Shown: positions 1 through 6,309 of the stretch, one piece after another
Numbering within the stretch: position 1 is the first letter of the stretch
Layout: each line of letters begins with the position of its first letter
DNA from: Synergistaceae bacterium
GTDB lineage: Bacteria; Synergistota; Synergistia; Synergistales; Aminobacteriaceae
NCBI GenBank assembly: GCA_031273365.1
Contig: JAISSA010000042.1
Location: forward strand, 1-10,845
Direction of reading: 5' to 3'
Length of the DNA: 10,845 bases
The notes under the pieces: generated by a model
What the model saw: the letters and a program-made list of their open reading frames with translations, nothing else
Told to the model about the DNA's origin: nothing
Database searches by the model: none
Made by a program: the position numbers and the translations under genes

Positions 1-623
1 ACGTCGGGCGGGGTCAGGACGGCGGCGAGGAAAAAGATGGCGAGGACGATGTGAGGCCGATAACGGGCGACGCGCCCGGGAGACACGACGCCGGCGACGA
101 TCAGGAGCAGCAGCGCCAGCGGCATCTGCAGCAGCAAACCCGAGGCCAGCATGAGGTCGAACAGCAGCCCCAGATACTCCCTGAGCCCCCAGAGCGCCCC
201 GATGCCGTCTTCGAGCCCGAAGCTCAAAAAAAAGCCGAACACCGGAGGCGCCAGAAACCGGTAACACAGCGCCGCGCCCAGCAGAAACAGCGTCGGCACG
301 GCGAACAGCGCCCCCGCGGCGTATCGATGCTCCGTACCGCGCAGGCCCGGCCACAGGAAAAGCGCCGTCTGCAGACAAAAAAACGGCGTGGCGAAAAGCA
401 CGCCGGTCCATACTGAAAGAGAGAGGTAGGCCATAAACTTCTCGGCGGGGGCGAAGGTGTAAAGCCGCACGTCGAAGCGCGCCAGAGGCGCCGTCAGAAA
501 TGCGGCGATATGAGAGGAAAAGACGAAGGCCACGACAGACGCCGCGAAAAAAACGACCAGCACGGCAATAACACGGCGGCGCAGCTCTTCGAGGTGCTCC
601 GCCCACTCGTCGTTCATCCCCAT
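1..623 (-). CDS. tatC: Sec-independent (twin-arginine) translocase subunit TatC, 3' end missing
   Basis: TatC is the polytopic inner-membrane receptor that recognises twin-arginine signal peptides and, with TatA, moves folded proteins across the membrane. The 207 residues present show the family pattern: the N-terminal HLEELRRR motif (residues 10-17), a first membrane segment (about 18-36), the PAEKF element (59-63) before the second segment, several further hydrophobic segments, and the RYRPHI...LTPPD region (187-207) that precedes the last helix. TatC is usually about 240-260 residues, so roughly the last 35-50 lie beyond base 1. An in-frame TGA at 627-629 fixes the upstream limit. ATG 623 or ATG 617 is the start, with no strong ribosome site for either. 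The gene follows tatA by 28 bp and is probably cotranscribed with it. It was identified by hand translation of the minus strand; the family assignment is firm. Confidence 0.93.
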   Translation of the reverse strand, partial: MGMNDEWAEHLEELRRRVIAVLVVFFAASVVAFVFSSHIAAFLTAPLARFDVRLYTFAPAEKFMAYLSLSVWTGVLFATPFFCLQTALFLWPGLRGTEHRYAAGALFAVPTLFLLGAALCYRFLAPPVFGFFLSFGLEDGIGALWGLREYLGLLFDLMLASGLLLQMPLALLLLIVAGVVSPGRVARYRPHIVLAIFFLAAVLTPPD

Positions 624-651
624 CGTTCATAACGCGACGCGCCCATTGGGA

Positions 652-852
652 TCAGACGTGCTTCGCGTCGTCCCCGCCCGGGTTTTCGGCGTCATCTTTT
701 TTGAGCCCGGCGCCGCCGACTCCGCTGAGCGCCGCCCTGAACTCGCGTATGGCGTTTCCGGCGGCACGTCCCATCTCGGGCAGACGTTTCGGCCCAAAAA
801 GCACCAGCGCCAGCACGATCAAAAGGAGAATCTCACTTATTCCCAGATTCAT
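652..852 (-). CDS. tatA: Sec-independent translocase subunit TatA (TatA/E type)
   Basis: This 66-residue protein is the pore-forming or membrane-thinning Tat component. Residues 5-19 form a short membrane helix (ISEILLLIVLALVLF). The FG hinge is at 19-20, PKRLPEMGRAAGNAIREFR (21-39) forms the amphipathic helix, and the tail (about 45-66) is charged and glycine-rich. All are typical of TatA, and there is no long TatB-like extension. The start at ATG 850-852 is supported by AGGAGGTG four bases upstream; the open frame extends 16 codons further but lacks a comparable ribosome site and would spoil the Nout topology. With tatC directly downstream and no TatB, this looks like a minimal TatA-TatC system as found in many Gram-positive and anaerobic bacteria. 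A second tatA elsewhere cannot be ruled out. Confidence 0.95.
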   Translation of the reverse strand: MNLGISEILLLIVLALVLFGPKRLPEMGRAAGNAIREFRAALSGVGGAGLKKDDAENPGGDDAKHV

Positions 853-922
853 GACACACCTCCTGTTTTGGCAGAAATAGACACGCCCTAAAAGCCCCAC
901 AGGGGACTTATCCCCACCGCCC

Positions 923-2464
923 TCAGAACGGAAAATCGTCGCCCGTCGCGGGCGCGGGAAAACTCTGGAAAACCTCGTCCTCCGCCTCGGAGGGGCGCAT
1001 TCCCGGCGTCGTGACCTGCGGCGTCACGCCCGTCACGGCGAAGGCCTTCGGGATCGCCGGGCAGACGTTCAAACAGCCTCCGCATCCGATGCAGTACGCG
1101 GCGTCGAACACGGGCGCTGTCAGTGACTCGCCCTCGGACAGGGGCTCCATCCGAAGCGCGTGCGTCGGACAGACCTCCGCGCAGGCCCCGCAGGATTCGC
1201 GCCTTGTGATGACCACACACGTCGCGCGGTCGAGGCTCGACAGCGCGATGCGGGTCCGCCGCTTCTCCTCGATGTCCCGGAACGGCAGCAGAGCGTGGGC
1301 CGGGCAGACATGCAGACACTCCGTACAATTATACTGGCAATAGCCCTGCGTGTAATCCAGCTCCGGCAAAAAAATCCTGTCGGTGCGGATGATGCCCGTC
1401 GGACAGGCCGCCGCGCAGGCCTGGCACCGAATGCAGCGGGCGAGGAAGTGATCGACGTTCCTCGCGCCGGGCGGCAGGATGTACTCCATGAAGGCGGTTT
1501 GCGCCTCCGCGCCGGGAGATGGTTCATTCCCGGATGTTTTGTCCCCGCGCTTTTCCCCGTAATAAAGGTTCCACGCGCGGACCGTAGCTCCTCCGAGGCC
1601 GGTCAGGCCCCCCGCCAGCGCCAGAAGCTCCGCGCCCCTGCGAATAAACAGGCGACGCCCCTCCGTCTCCACGGGAGAGTCGACAGCCCCGAGCCTGCCG
1701 TAATCCAGAGCCCCCACGGCGCAGCTCGCCGCGCAGGAGAGGCAGAGGACGCAGCGGTCCCGGTCCAGTTTTTTGTCAGAGGCGTCGACGCAGTTCATCG
1801 GACAGGTCCGTTCGCAGTTGCCGCACCCGACGCAGGCGTCCCGCCTCATCTTCATGCCGAAGGGCGCTACGCGGGAACAGAGCCCCAGGAGCGTCCCCAC
1901 CGGACACCAGTCGCAGAAGCGGCGACCCCGCAGGGCCGCCAGCGCCAGAATCGCCGCGAACATGCCGAGAGCGGCCCAGGTCACGGGCGTGACGACGTCC
2001 CCGGCGATCAGAAGACGCGCGCTGCGCACGCCGCGCCCGAAGTTCGACAGGGGATCCATCGCGACGAACAGCGGCGGGATCGCGAGCACGACCCCGATCC
2101 CGCTCAGGACCGGTATAAAATATCGAAGGGGCCACACGGAAATATACCGCCCCTTTCGCCACCGGGCACATAGCCTGCGAAACACCTCCTGCAGCGTGCC
2201 GAAGGGGCAGAGAACGGAGCAGTACCAGCGTCCCAGGAGGGCGGAAACCAAAAGGACCGTCACCGCGACGACGGAAAACAGGCCGGCGGTCATCAGTGCC
2301 CCGGTAAACTGCGAGTCCGCCAGCGCGGCGCGAAGATCGCTCCATTTGAGCAACGACGACGTAAACGTCCGAAGAAAAAGGACGAGAACCCCAAGGGCCA
2401 CCAACAGGCGTCCCCGTGACAGCAAACCGTACCTGAGACGCTTTTGTTTTGCGGATGCGGGCAT
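923..2464 (-). CDS. Membrane poly-ferredoxin resembling a NapH-NapG fusion, six [4Fe-4S] motifs
   Basis: This 513-residue protein probably passes electrons from the membrane quinone pool or cytoplasm to the outside. The N-terminal half resembles NapH/NosR: four hydrophobic segments (about 18-34, 56-78, 117-137, 160-179), CSVLCPFG (82-89) after segment two, CDWCPVG (184-190) after segment four, then two cluster motifs (Cys 211/214/217/221 and 238/241/244/248). A twin-arginine stretch, RRLFIRR (270-276), then leads into a fifth hydrophobic segment (278-295). The C-terminal half resembles NapG, with LPPGARN (330-336) and four more motifs (344/347/350/354, 376/380/383/387, 416/425/428/432, 458/461/464/468). 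Segment count from a cytoplasmic N-terminus places the last four clusters outside. The start ATG has AAAGGA seven bases upstream. The gene sits between a Tat-signal DUF362 gene and tatAC. No nitrate reductase gene is visible, so a true Nap role is not implied. Family is firm; partners are inferred. Confidence 0.85.
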   Translation of the reverse strand: MPASAKQKRLRYGLLSRGRLLVALGVLVLFLRTFTSSLLKWSDLRAALADSQFTGALMTAGLFSVVAVTVLLVSALLGRWYCSVLCPFGTLQEVFRRLCARWRKGRYISVWPLRYFIPVLSGIGVVLAIPPLFVAMDPLSNFGRGVRSARLLIAGDVVTPVTWAALGMFAAILALAALRGRRFCDWCPVGTLLGLCSRVAPFGMKMRRDACVGCGNCERTCPMNCVDASDKKLDRDRCVLCLSCAASCAVGALDYGRLGAVDSPVETEGRRLFIRRGAELLALAGGLTGLGGATVRAWNLYYGEKRGDKTSGNEPSPGAEAQTAFMEYILPPGARNVDHFLARCIRCQACAAACPTGIIRTDRIFLPELDYTQGYCQYNCTECLHVCPAHALLPFRDIEEKRRTRIALSSLDRATCVVITRRESCGACAEVCPTHALRMEPLSEGESLTAPVFDAAYCIGCGGCLNVCPAIPKAFAVTGVTPQVTTPGMRPSEAEDEVFQSFPAPATGDDFPF

Positions 2465-2499
2465 GTTTTTTTCCTTTATTCAGCTTATTTTTTTATGCA

Positions 2500-2599
2500 A
2501 TGTCCACAACTTAAAAGAAAAATTAACAGGGTCAGGGGACGCAGTCCCCTGCGGGGCATGGGGCAGAGCCCCATGGTTTGGGCTTAAAGTTGTTGACAT
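2500..2599. repeat. Intergenic palindromic repeat, copy 1 (100 bp)
   Basis: The element has terminal inverted repeats, ATGTCCACAACTTAA at 2500-2514 and TTAAAGTTGTTGACAT at 2584-2599, which match apart from one mismatch and one extra base. Between them lie two hairpins: CAGGGGAC-GCA-GTCCCCTG, and CATGGGGC-AGA-GCCCCATG just after it. A second copy in the same orientation is at 10612-10712. This copy fills most of the 157-bp gap between the DUF362 gene and the iron-sulfur gene. Read on the minus strand, the first hairpin is followed about ten bases later by a T-rich tract, so it could act as a partial terminator or mRNA-stability element. No open frame or transposase is associated, and no clear target duplication is seen. 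It is probably a MITE- or REP-like non-autonomous repeat. Confidence 0.85.
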
Positions 2600-2621
2600 C
2601 GATTTTTTATGGTTACGGATT

Positions 2622-3539
2622 CTACAGAACCAGTCGCTCGATCTTCAGTTTCGTCAGGTCGATCTGTCCGAACCCGGCCTCCGCCGCGAGGCGGATGTGC
2701 GGCACGTCTGCGGGTTCGCGCCCCAGAAGCCGCGCCGCAGCGGAATCGGCGGCGACGATATCGGGCGACAGGATCTGGGCTCTCAGCTCGGCGACGTCGT
2801 CGGGCGAGCCCCCCCGCGGGCCGTGGCGCGTAATGACGCGGTACGCGTCCACGACGCTCAGGTCCGGTTTGCGGGCGTAAAGGAAATCCGCGATGCAGTT
2901 CTGAAGCCCTTTCGCGTGATATTCCCTGCGGTTCCAGACGCAGCCCATCAGGTTCTTCATCGCGATGCTGACCCCCGCCCCGCCGTGGTGTTTCAGGACG
3001 GGAACGCTTATCAGGACGTCACTTTCGAGCAGAGTCTCGTGAACCTGCGCCGACTTCAGCACAGAACCCTTCAGATCGACCTTCTGGTAGTATTTTGCGT
3101 CCTCCGATGGGGCGTAGACGCCGCCCGCCGACTTCACGGCCGCGCCGATGCCGCTGCCGGACAGGGAGTTCTCCCAGTACTCGATGGAGTGATCCACCAC
3201 CCGGACGCGACTGGCCCCCGCGTCCAGACAGTGCTTTATGACGCGCGCGACAAGGGCCGGAGAGGTGTTGGCCGCGCCGTCGAGGGGAGTGTCCCACGAC
3301 ATGTTGGGTTTGATCACCACGGTCTGACCCGGCTTCACGAAGCGCCCAATGCCGCCCAGCGCGGCGATCCCCCGGTCGAACATCGCCTCGGGCGAGGCCC
3401 CCTTCAGGGCCACGAGGTCGGGATATCCCTCCCCGGCCAGCGCCCTTTTCACGCCGCCCCGAAGTCCTTTGGGCAGAAAAAGCACCCCTGCTCCCAAGCC
3501 GAGAGTCAGCGATTTTTTCAGAAATTCACGTCGTTCCAT
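2622..3539 (-). CDS. DUF362-domain protein with Tat signal peptide
   Basis: This 305-residue protein begins ERREFLKKSLTLGLGAG, a near-consensus twin-arginine signal (RRxFLK, then a modest hydrophobic core). The likely cleavage site is after ALA (residues 33-35), so export in a folded state is expected. The rest matches the DUF362 family, whose biochemical role is not established: KPNMSW (77-82), the VVDHS segment (114-118), SVPVLKHHGGAGVSIAMKN (178-196), the VVDAY segment (229-233) and an IVAADSAAARLLG helix (261-273). No ferredoxin-type cysteine motif is present in this member; the mature part has only isolated cysteines (104, 200, 215). The start ATG is preceded by GGGAGGAA at good spacing. 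It is the first gene before the poly-ferredoxin gene and tatAC, which suggests a redox-linked or cofactor-bearing exported protein, but the substrate is unknown. Confidence 0.88.
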   Translation of the reverse strand: MERREFLKKSLTLGLGAGVLFLPKGLRGGVKRALAGEGYPDLVALKGASPEAMFDRGIAALGGIGRFVKPGQTVVIKPNMSWDTPLDGAANTSPALVARVIKHCLDAGASRVRVVDHSIEYWENSLSGSGIGAAVKSAGGVYAPSEDAKYYQKVDLKGSVLKSAQVHETLLESDVLISVPVLKHHGGAGVSIAMKNLMGCVWNRREYHAKGLQNCIADFLYARKPDLSVVDAYRVITRHGPRGGSPDDVAELRAQILSPDIVAADSAAARLLGREPADVPHIRLAAEAGFGQIDLTKLKIERLVL

Positions 3540-3602
3540 GGCATATTCCTCCCAACTGCTTCACATGTGCAATCACTGTACTCCGGAGATATGGAAAATT
3601 TA

Positions 3603-3630
3603 TGGAAATTTTTGCGGGTTGTGAGATAAT
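3603..3630 (+). promoter_or_regulatory. Candidate promoter in divergent intergenic region
   Basis: The gap 3540-3673 separates the minus-strand DUF362 operon from the plus-strand membrane-protein gene, so it should hold promoters for both. On the plus strand, an extended -10 TGAGATAAT (3622-3630) lies 16 bases after TGGAAA (3603-3608), a 4/6 match to the -35 consensus. Transcription would start about 35-40 bases before the gene. The same bases read TATTAT-like on the minus strand, so the site could serve both directions, but the minus -35 match is poor. An 8-bp palindrome CACATGTG (about 3562-3569) lies nearer the DUF362 gene and might be an operator; no regulator is identified. Confidence 0.35.
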
Positions 3631-3673
3631 ACCTGACTGACAAAGCACTGTATCGACAATTCGCTCGGGGGGT

Positions 3674-4180
3674 ATGCGCGTGTGGGCAAGACCTGACAGT
3701 GAAGATCTTCTTCCTTATTTCATGCAGGAAGCGACGGGATTTTTCAAGGCTCTGGCGCTGTATTTCGGGATCCCCGTCCTGACGACCTGTATGCTGCTGT
3801 ACCATCAGGGGGTTTCTTTTTCGCTGACTCCCGTGTGGTATGGGCATACTCTTCGCTCCATTTTTACGTCCCAAAACCTTTTCTACCTCATTCACCTGAT
3901 CCCCGCTTTGGGGATGCGATTCTTTGCGAGGAGGCGATTCGAGGTGAACGGGGCCCTGGTGACGGCGTTGCTTCTCGACCTGCTGGCGCTTTTGGTCGTT
4001 TACCCCGTTCGTTCGATCCGGAACCCGGCGAACCTGAAAAATATTTTGATGTTCATCTCCCCGGCTCCTGTACTGATGGTGTTTTTCACGCTTCGAATGT
4101 ATCGCCTGCGCATTTCGGGCGGCATTGTGATCGTCGTTTTTCTCGCGCTTTTGGGCTGGCAGTGGCTTAAGTGGTTTTAA
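3674..4180 (+). CDS. Unrecognised polytopic membrane protein
   Basis: I do not recognise this 168-residue protein. It has about five hydrophobic segments (roughly residues 24-43, 67-84, 92-111, 122-140, 147-165) joined by short basic loops such as FARRRF (84-89) and RMYRLR (141-146). No catalytic or metal-binding motif and no cysteine pairs are visible. The start is uncertain: ATG 3674 is only one base after a G6 run (3667-3672), while the in-frame GTG 3680 is seven bases after it and may be the true start. Another ATG at 3722 lacks a ribosome site. It is the first of two plus-strand membrane-protein genes set between minus-strand operons. Codon use and GC look like the neighbours, though the coding sequence becomes AT-rich at its end. 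It is probably a real gene because of the consistent membrane pattern and lack of any minus-strand alternative. Confidence 0.7.
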   Translation: MRVWARPDSEDLLPYFMQEATGFFKALALYFGIPVLTTCMLLYHQGVSFSLTPVWYGHTLRSIFTSQNLFYLIHLIPALGMRFFARRRFEVNGALVTALLLDLLALLVVYPVRSIRNPANLKNILMFISPAPVLMVFFTLRMYRLRISGGIVIVVFLALLGWQWLKWF

Positions 4181-4236
4181 ATTTGGGGCTTTAAATTTGG
4201 AGTGCTTTTAAGTCCGGGGTTTTTTAAATGGGGTTC
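4175..4236. repeat. Degenerate 15-16 bp tandem repeat between two membrane-protein genes
   Basis: Four imperfect units start at 4175, 4190, 4206 and 4221, each built on TTTTAAATTTGGGG-like sequence. The first unit overlaps the stop codon of the upstream gene. Just downstream, ATGCCC (4238-4243) and GGGCAT (4252-4257) form a 6-bp stem with an 8-base loop followed by only TTT, a weak terminator or attenuator at best. The whole 119-bp gap (4181-4299) is AT-richer than the rest of the window, and no clear promoter was found in it. Origin may be slippage duplication; function is unknown. Confidence 0.6.
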
Positions 4237-4299
4237 GATGCCCATTTTTGAGGGCATTTGAAGTTCCCGGGCCGTTTAGATTTCCAGGAGGAAGACGTG

Positions 4300-4983
4300 A
4301 TGCGCAAGCGGCACAGCCACGAAGAAGAAGATGGGATGAATTTTTGGGGTTCCGGGCTGCACGGCAACCAGGAAGAGTATGAAAGGTATCTGCTCATTAA
4401 ACGTCAGCTGGAGGGCGACGGTCGATCCGCCGGCCTCGGAAAAAGGGAAAAGAGAGGGACGAGCGGCAGAGGCCGTCCTTCTCTTCTGAGGCATTACCCC
4501 GCGATGAAGTGGGCGATGCTGCTGTTGCTCATCGTCAACGCGACGGAGATTCTCGGGGCGTACGGAGAGAAATCCTTTATCTGGAGCGCGCTTTACTGGA
4601 GCGTGGTGTCGTTCGCGATTTTCTGGTACTTCGCCCTGCGTGACGCAGGAGACGGCGCCATCGCCATTCTCGATCACTTTATGCCCGATATGCCCGCCTC
4701 TCATTCCCTGACGCTGTGGGGTTTCCTGCTGGGCTGCCCGCTCTCCACCATGAGCCCGCACAGCTTCGCCAGGGCGTGGGTGTCCCCGCTCGCGGCGCTG
4801 GCCCGCTGGATCGACCCCGCCGTGCAGTGGGACACGACCGTCGCCCAGACCCTGCCTCGTATGCCGCTTTTGCTCCAGCTGATCGGATCTCTGCTGGTGA
4901 TGACCTGCGGGGGCCTTATTTTTCTGGACGTCGTCGCCTTCCGGTGGCTGAAGGGAGCGGGAGGCGTCGGCGAGGGGTTCTGA
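4300..4983 (+). CDS. Unrecognised membrane protein with charged N-terminal tail
   Basis: I do not recognise this 227-residue protein. The first 65 residues are hydrophilic and strongly charged (MRKRHSHEEEDGMNF at the start, then RPSLLRHYP at about 59-67), predicted cytoplasmic. They are followed by hydrophobic segments at about 70-86, 94-112, 138-156 and 188-216. The conserved-looking middle (PDMPASHSLTLWGFLLGCP, 129-147) has no motif I can assign. The start is chosen at ATG 4300, eight bases after AGGAGG (4286-4291); GTG 4297, immediately before it, is equally possible. An upstream in-frame TTG at 4258 has no support. It follows the previous membrane protein by 119 bp on the same strand and ends tail to tail with the amidohydrolase gene, 11 bp away. 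No role can be stated. Confidence 0.72.
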   Translation: MRKRHSHEEEDGMNFWGSGLHGNQEEYERYLLIKRQLEGDGRSAGLGKREKRGTSGRGRPSLLRHYPAMKWAMLLLLIVNATEILGAYGEKSFIWSALYWSVVSFAIFWYFALRDAGDGAIAILDHFMPDMPASHSLTLWGFLLGCPLSTMSPHSFARAWVSPLAALARWIDPAVQWDTTVAQTLPRMPLLLQLIGSLLVMTCGGLIFLDVVAFRWLKGAGGVGEGF

Positions 4984-4994
4984 AAAAAATTAGC

Positions 4995-6173
4995 TCACTG
5001 CCAGCTCAGGGCGAACTGCACGAAGGTTCCCGCTCCGACCCAGAGGACGCTCTCGTCGATGTCGAACTTCGGGTGATGGTGCGGGAAACTTTGCCCGTCG
5101 GCGCGAAACGAGGGGTGGAAGAAAAACGTGCCCGGGACCTTTTCCAGAAAAAACGCCACGTCCTCGGCCCCCATGGTAGGCTCCTCGATCTCGTGGACGT
5201 GCTCGGGCCCCAGAAGGTCCGCCGCCGCGTGGCGCAGTTTTTCCGTCATCGCCCGGTCGTTGACGAGGGGCGGCGCGGAGAACTGGTACTCGACGGTCGC
5301 GCTGCCCCGCATCGCGTGGGCGACCTCCTCGCAGATCTGCCGGAATCGTTCCTGGATGAACGCGCGGCTTTCCGGGGTCAGGGCGCGAAGCGTGCCCTCC
5401 ATCCTGCAGGCCGGGGGGATGACGTTGTTGGCCGTGCCTCCGTGAATCGACGCGACGGTGACGACGACCGGGGTCAGTGGGCTGGTCTCGCGGCTGACGA
5501 TCGTCTGGAGCGTCGTGTAGACCTGGCAGGCGATGGAGATCGGATCGACGGTCAGGTGCGGCGTCGCGCCGTGTCCGCCCCTGCCGGTAAAGGTGACGGT
5601 GAACCAGTCCGAGGAGGCCATCATGGCGCCGGGGCAGATGCCGATCTCCCCCGCGACGGCGCCCTTCCAGAGCCCTCCCGTGTGCAGCCCGACGAGGGCG
5701 TCGACCTTCGGGTTCTCCAGCGCGCCGTCCGCGATCATGGCGGGAGCCCCGAGCCCGTTCTCCTCGGAGGGCTGGAAGATCAGGCTGACCGCCCCTCTCA
5801 GCTCGTCCCGGCACTGCATCAGCAAAGACCCCGCGCCAAGGAGCATCGCCGTGTGAGCGTCATGCCCGCAGGCGTGCATCCAGCCGTTTTTCGCGGCGAA
5901 GGGAAGGCCCGTATCCTCCGCCACGTTCAGCGCGTCCATGTCGGCGCGGAGCCCCAGCACCCGGCCCGGCGCGGTCCCCTCGATCAGGGCGATGACGCCG
6001 TGTCCGCCGACGCCCGAACGGATTTTTTCGATGCCCATCTTCCTGAGCTCCTGCAGGACGAACGCCTCCGTCTGCGGAAGTTCGAGCCCCAGTTCCGGGG
6101 CGGCGTGAATGTGCCTCCGCCACTCGATGATCTGCGGATTTAAAGCCTTTGCCCGTTCCTTTACGTCGAACAT
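4995..6173 (-). CDS. M20D-family metallo-amidohydrolase (hippurate/N-acyl amino acid hydrolase type)
   Basis: This 392-residue cytoplasmic enzyme, of usual family length, hydrolyses an amide bond in N-acyl amino acids or related compounds using a di-metal centre. Visible family motifs are RRHIHAAPELG (19-29), LRADMDAL (75-82), MHACGHDAHTAMLLGA (99-114) with ligand candidates Cys102 and His104, FQPSEE (133-138) with the Glu pair 137-138, GLHT (162-165, His164), the dimerisation-domain GRGGHGATPH (197-206), GAEDVAFF (335-342) and the C-terminal HHHP (365-368). There is no signal peptide. The start ATG 6171-6173 follows a GGGGGAG ribosome site. The gene lies 136 bp downstream of the ABC-transporter operon on the same strand and may act on the imported compound. 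The exact substrate (hippurate, acetylated amino acid, acetyl-diaminopimelate, aminoacyl-benzoate) cannot be decided from sequence. Confidence 0.92.
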   Translation of the reverse strand: MFDVKERAKALNPQIIEWRRHIHAAPELGLELPQTEAFVLQELRKMGIEKIRSGVGGHGVIALIEGTAPGRVLGLRADMDALNVAEDTGLPFAAKNGWMHACGHDAHTAMLLGAGSLLMQCRDELRGAVSLIFQPSEENGLGAPAMIADGALENPKVDALVGLHTGGLWKGAVAGEIGICPGAMMASSDWFTVTFTGRGGHGATPHLTVDPISIACQVYTTLQTIVSRETSPLTPVVVTVASIHGGTANNVIPPACRMEGTLRALTPESRAFIQERFRQICEEVAHAMRGSATVEYQFSAPPLVNDRAMTEKLRHAAADLLGPEHVHEIEEPTMGAEDVAFFLEKVPGTFFFHPSFRADGQSFPHHHPKFDIDESVLWVGAGTFVQFALSWQ

Positions 6174-6256
6174 ATAGATCTCCCCCTCTGTCGTTCAGGC
6201 GTCCGCGGTCCGGTTTGCGGCCCCGGCGCGCGAAACGCTTTTTTTTCGAATCTCCG

Positions 6257-6278
6257 GGGCCGCCTGTGCAGGCGGCCC
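6257..6278. repeat. Perfect 10-bp-arm palindrome in gap before amidohydrolase gene
   Basis: GGGCCGCCTG and CAGGCGGCCC flank a TG centre. The palindrome lies in the 136-bp gap between the small anchored-protein gene and the amidohydrolase gene. A run of eight Ts precedes it on the plus strand, so on the transcribed minus strand the hairpin is followed by As, which is the wrong polarity for an intrinsic terminator. It may be an operator, a processing stem or chance in GC-rich DNA. I see no promoter consensus of quality in the gap. Confidence 0.45.
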
Positions 6279-6309
6279 GCTGACGCTCATGGCCCGACGG
6301 CGGAGCCGC

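Noticed and set aside
853..900. Longer tatA start 16 codons upstream
   Set aside because: AGGAGGTG lies just before ATG 850-852, and the family begins close to the membrane helix.
895..905. Possible intrinsic terminator CCCC-ACA-GGGG after the iron-sulfur gene
   Set aside because: The stem is only four base pairs with a short TTTT on the minus strand, and tatA follows closely. Too weak to call.
1773..3629. Long plus-strand open frame of 618 codons
   Set aside because: It runs opposite two well-supported genes (iron-sulfur protein and DUF362), crosses the intergenic repeat, and its product is Arg/Pro-rich with no domain. It is a by-product of high GC.
4716..6143. Plus-strand open frame of 475 codons opposite the amidohydrolase
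   Set aside because: It overlaps both the end of the plus-strand membrane protein and the whole M20D gene, has no recognisable motif, and is antisense.
6231..6247. GCGAAACGC followed by a run of Ts, a terminator-like string on the plus strand
   Set aside because: The stem is three base pairs and no plus-strand gene ends here.
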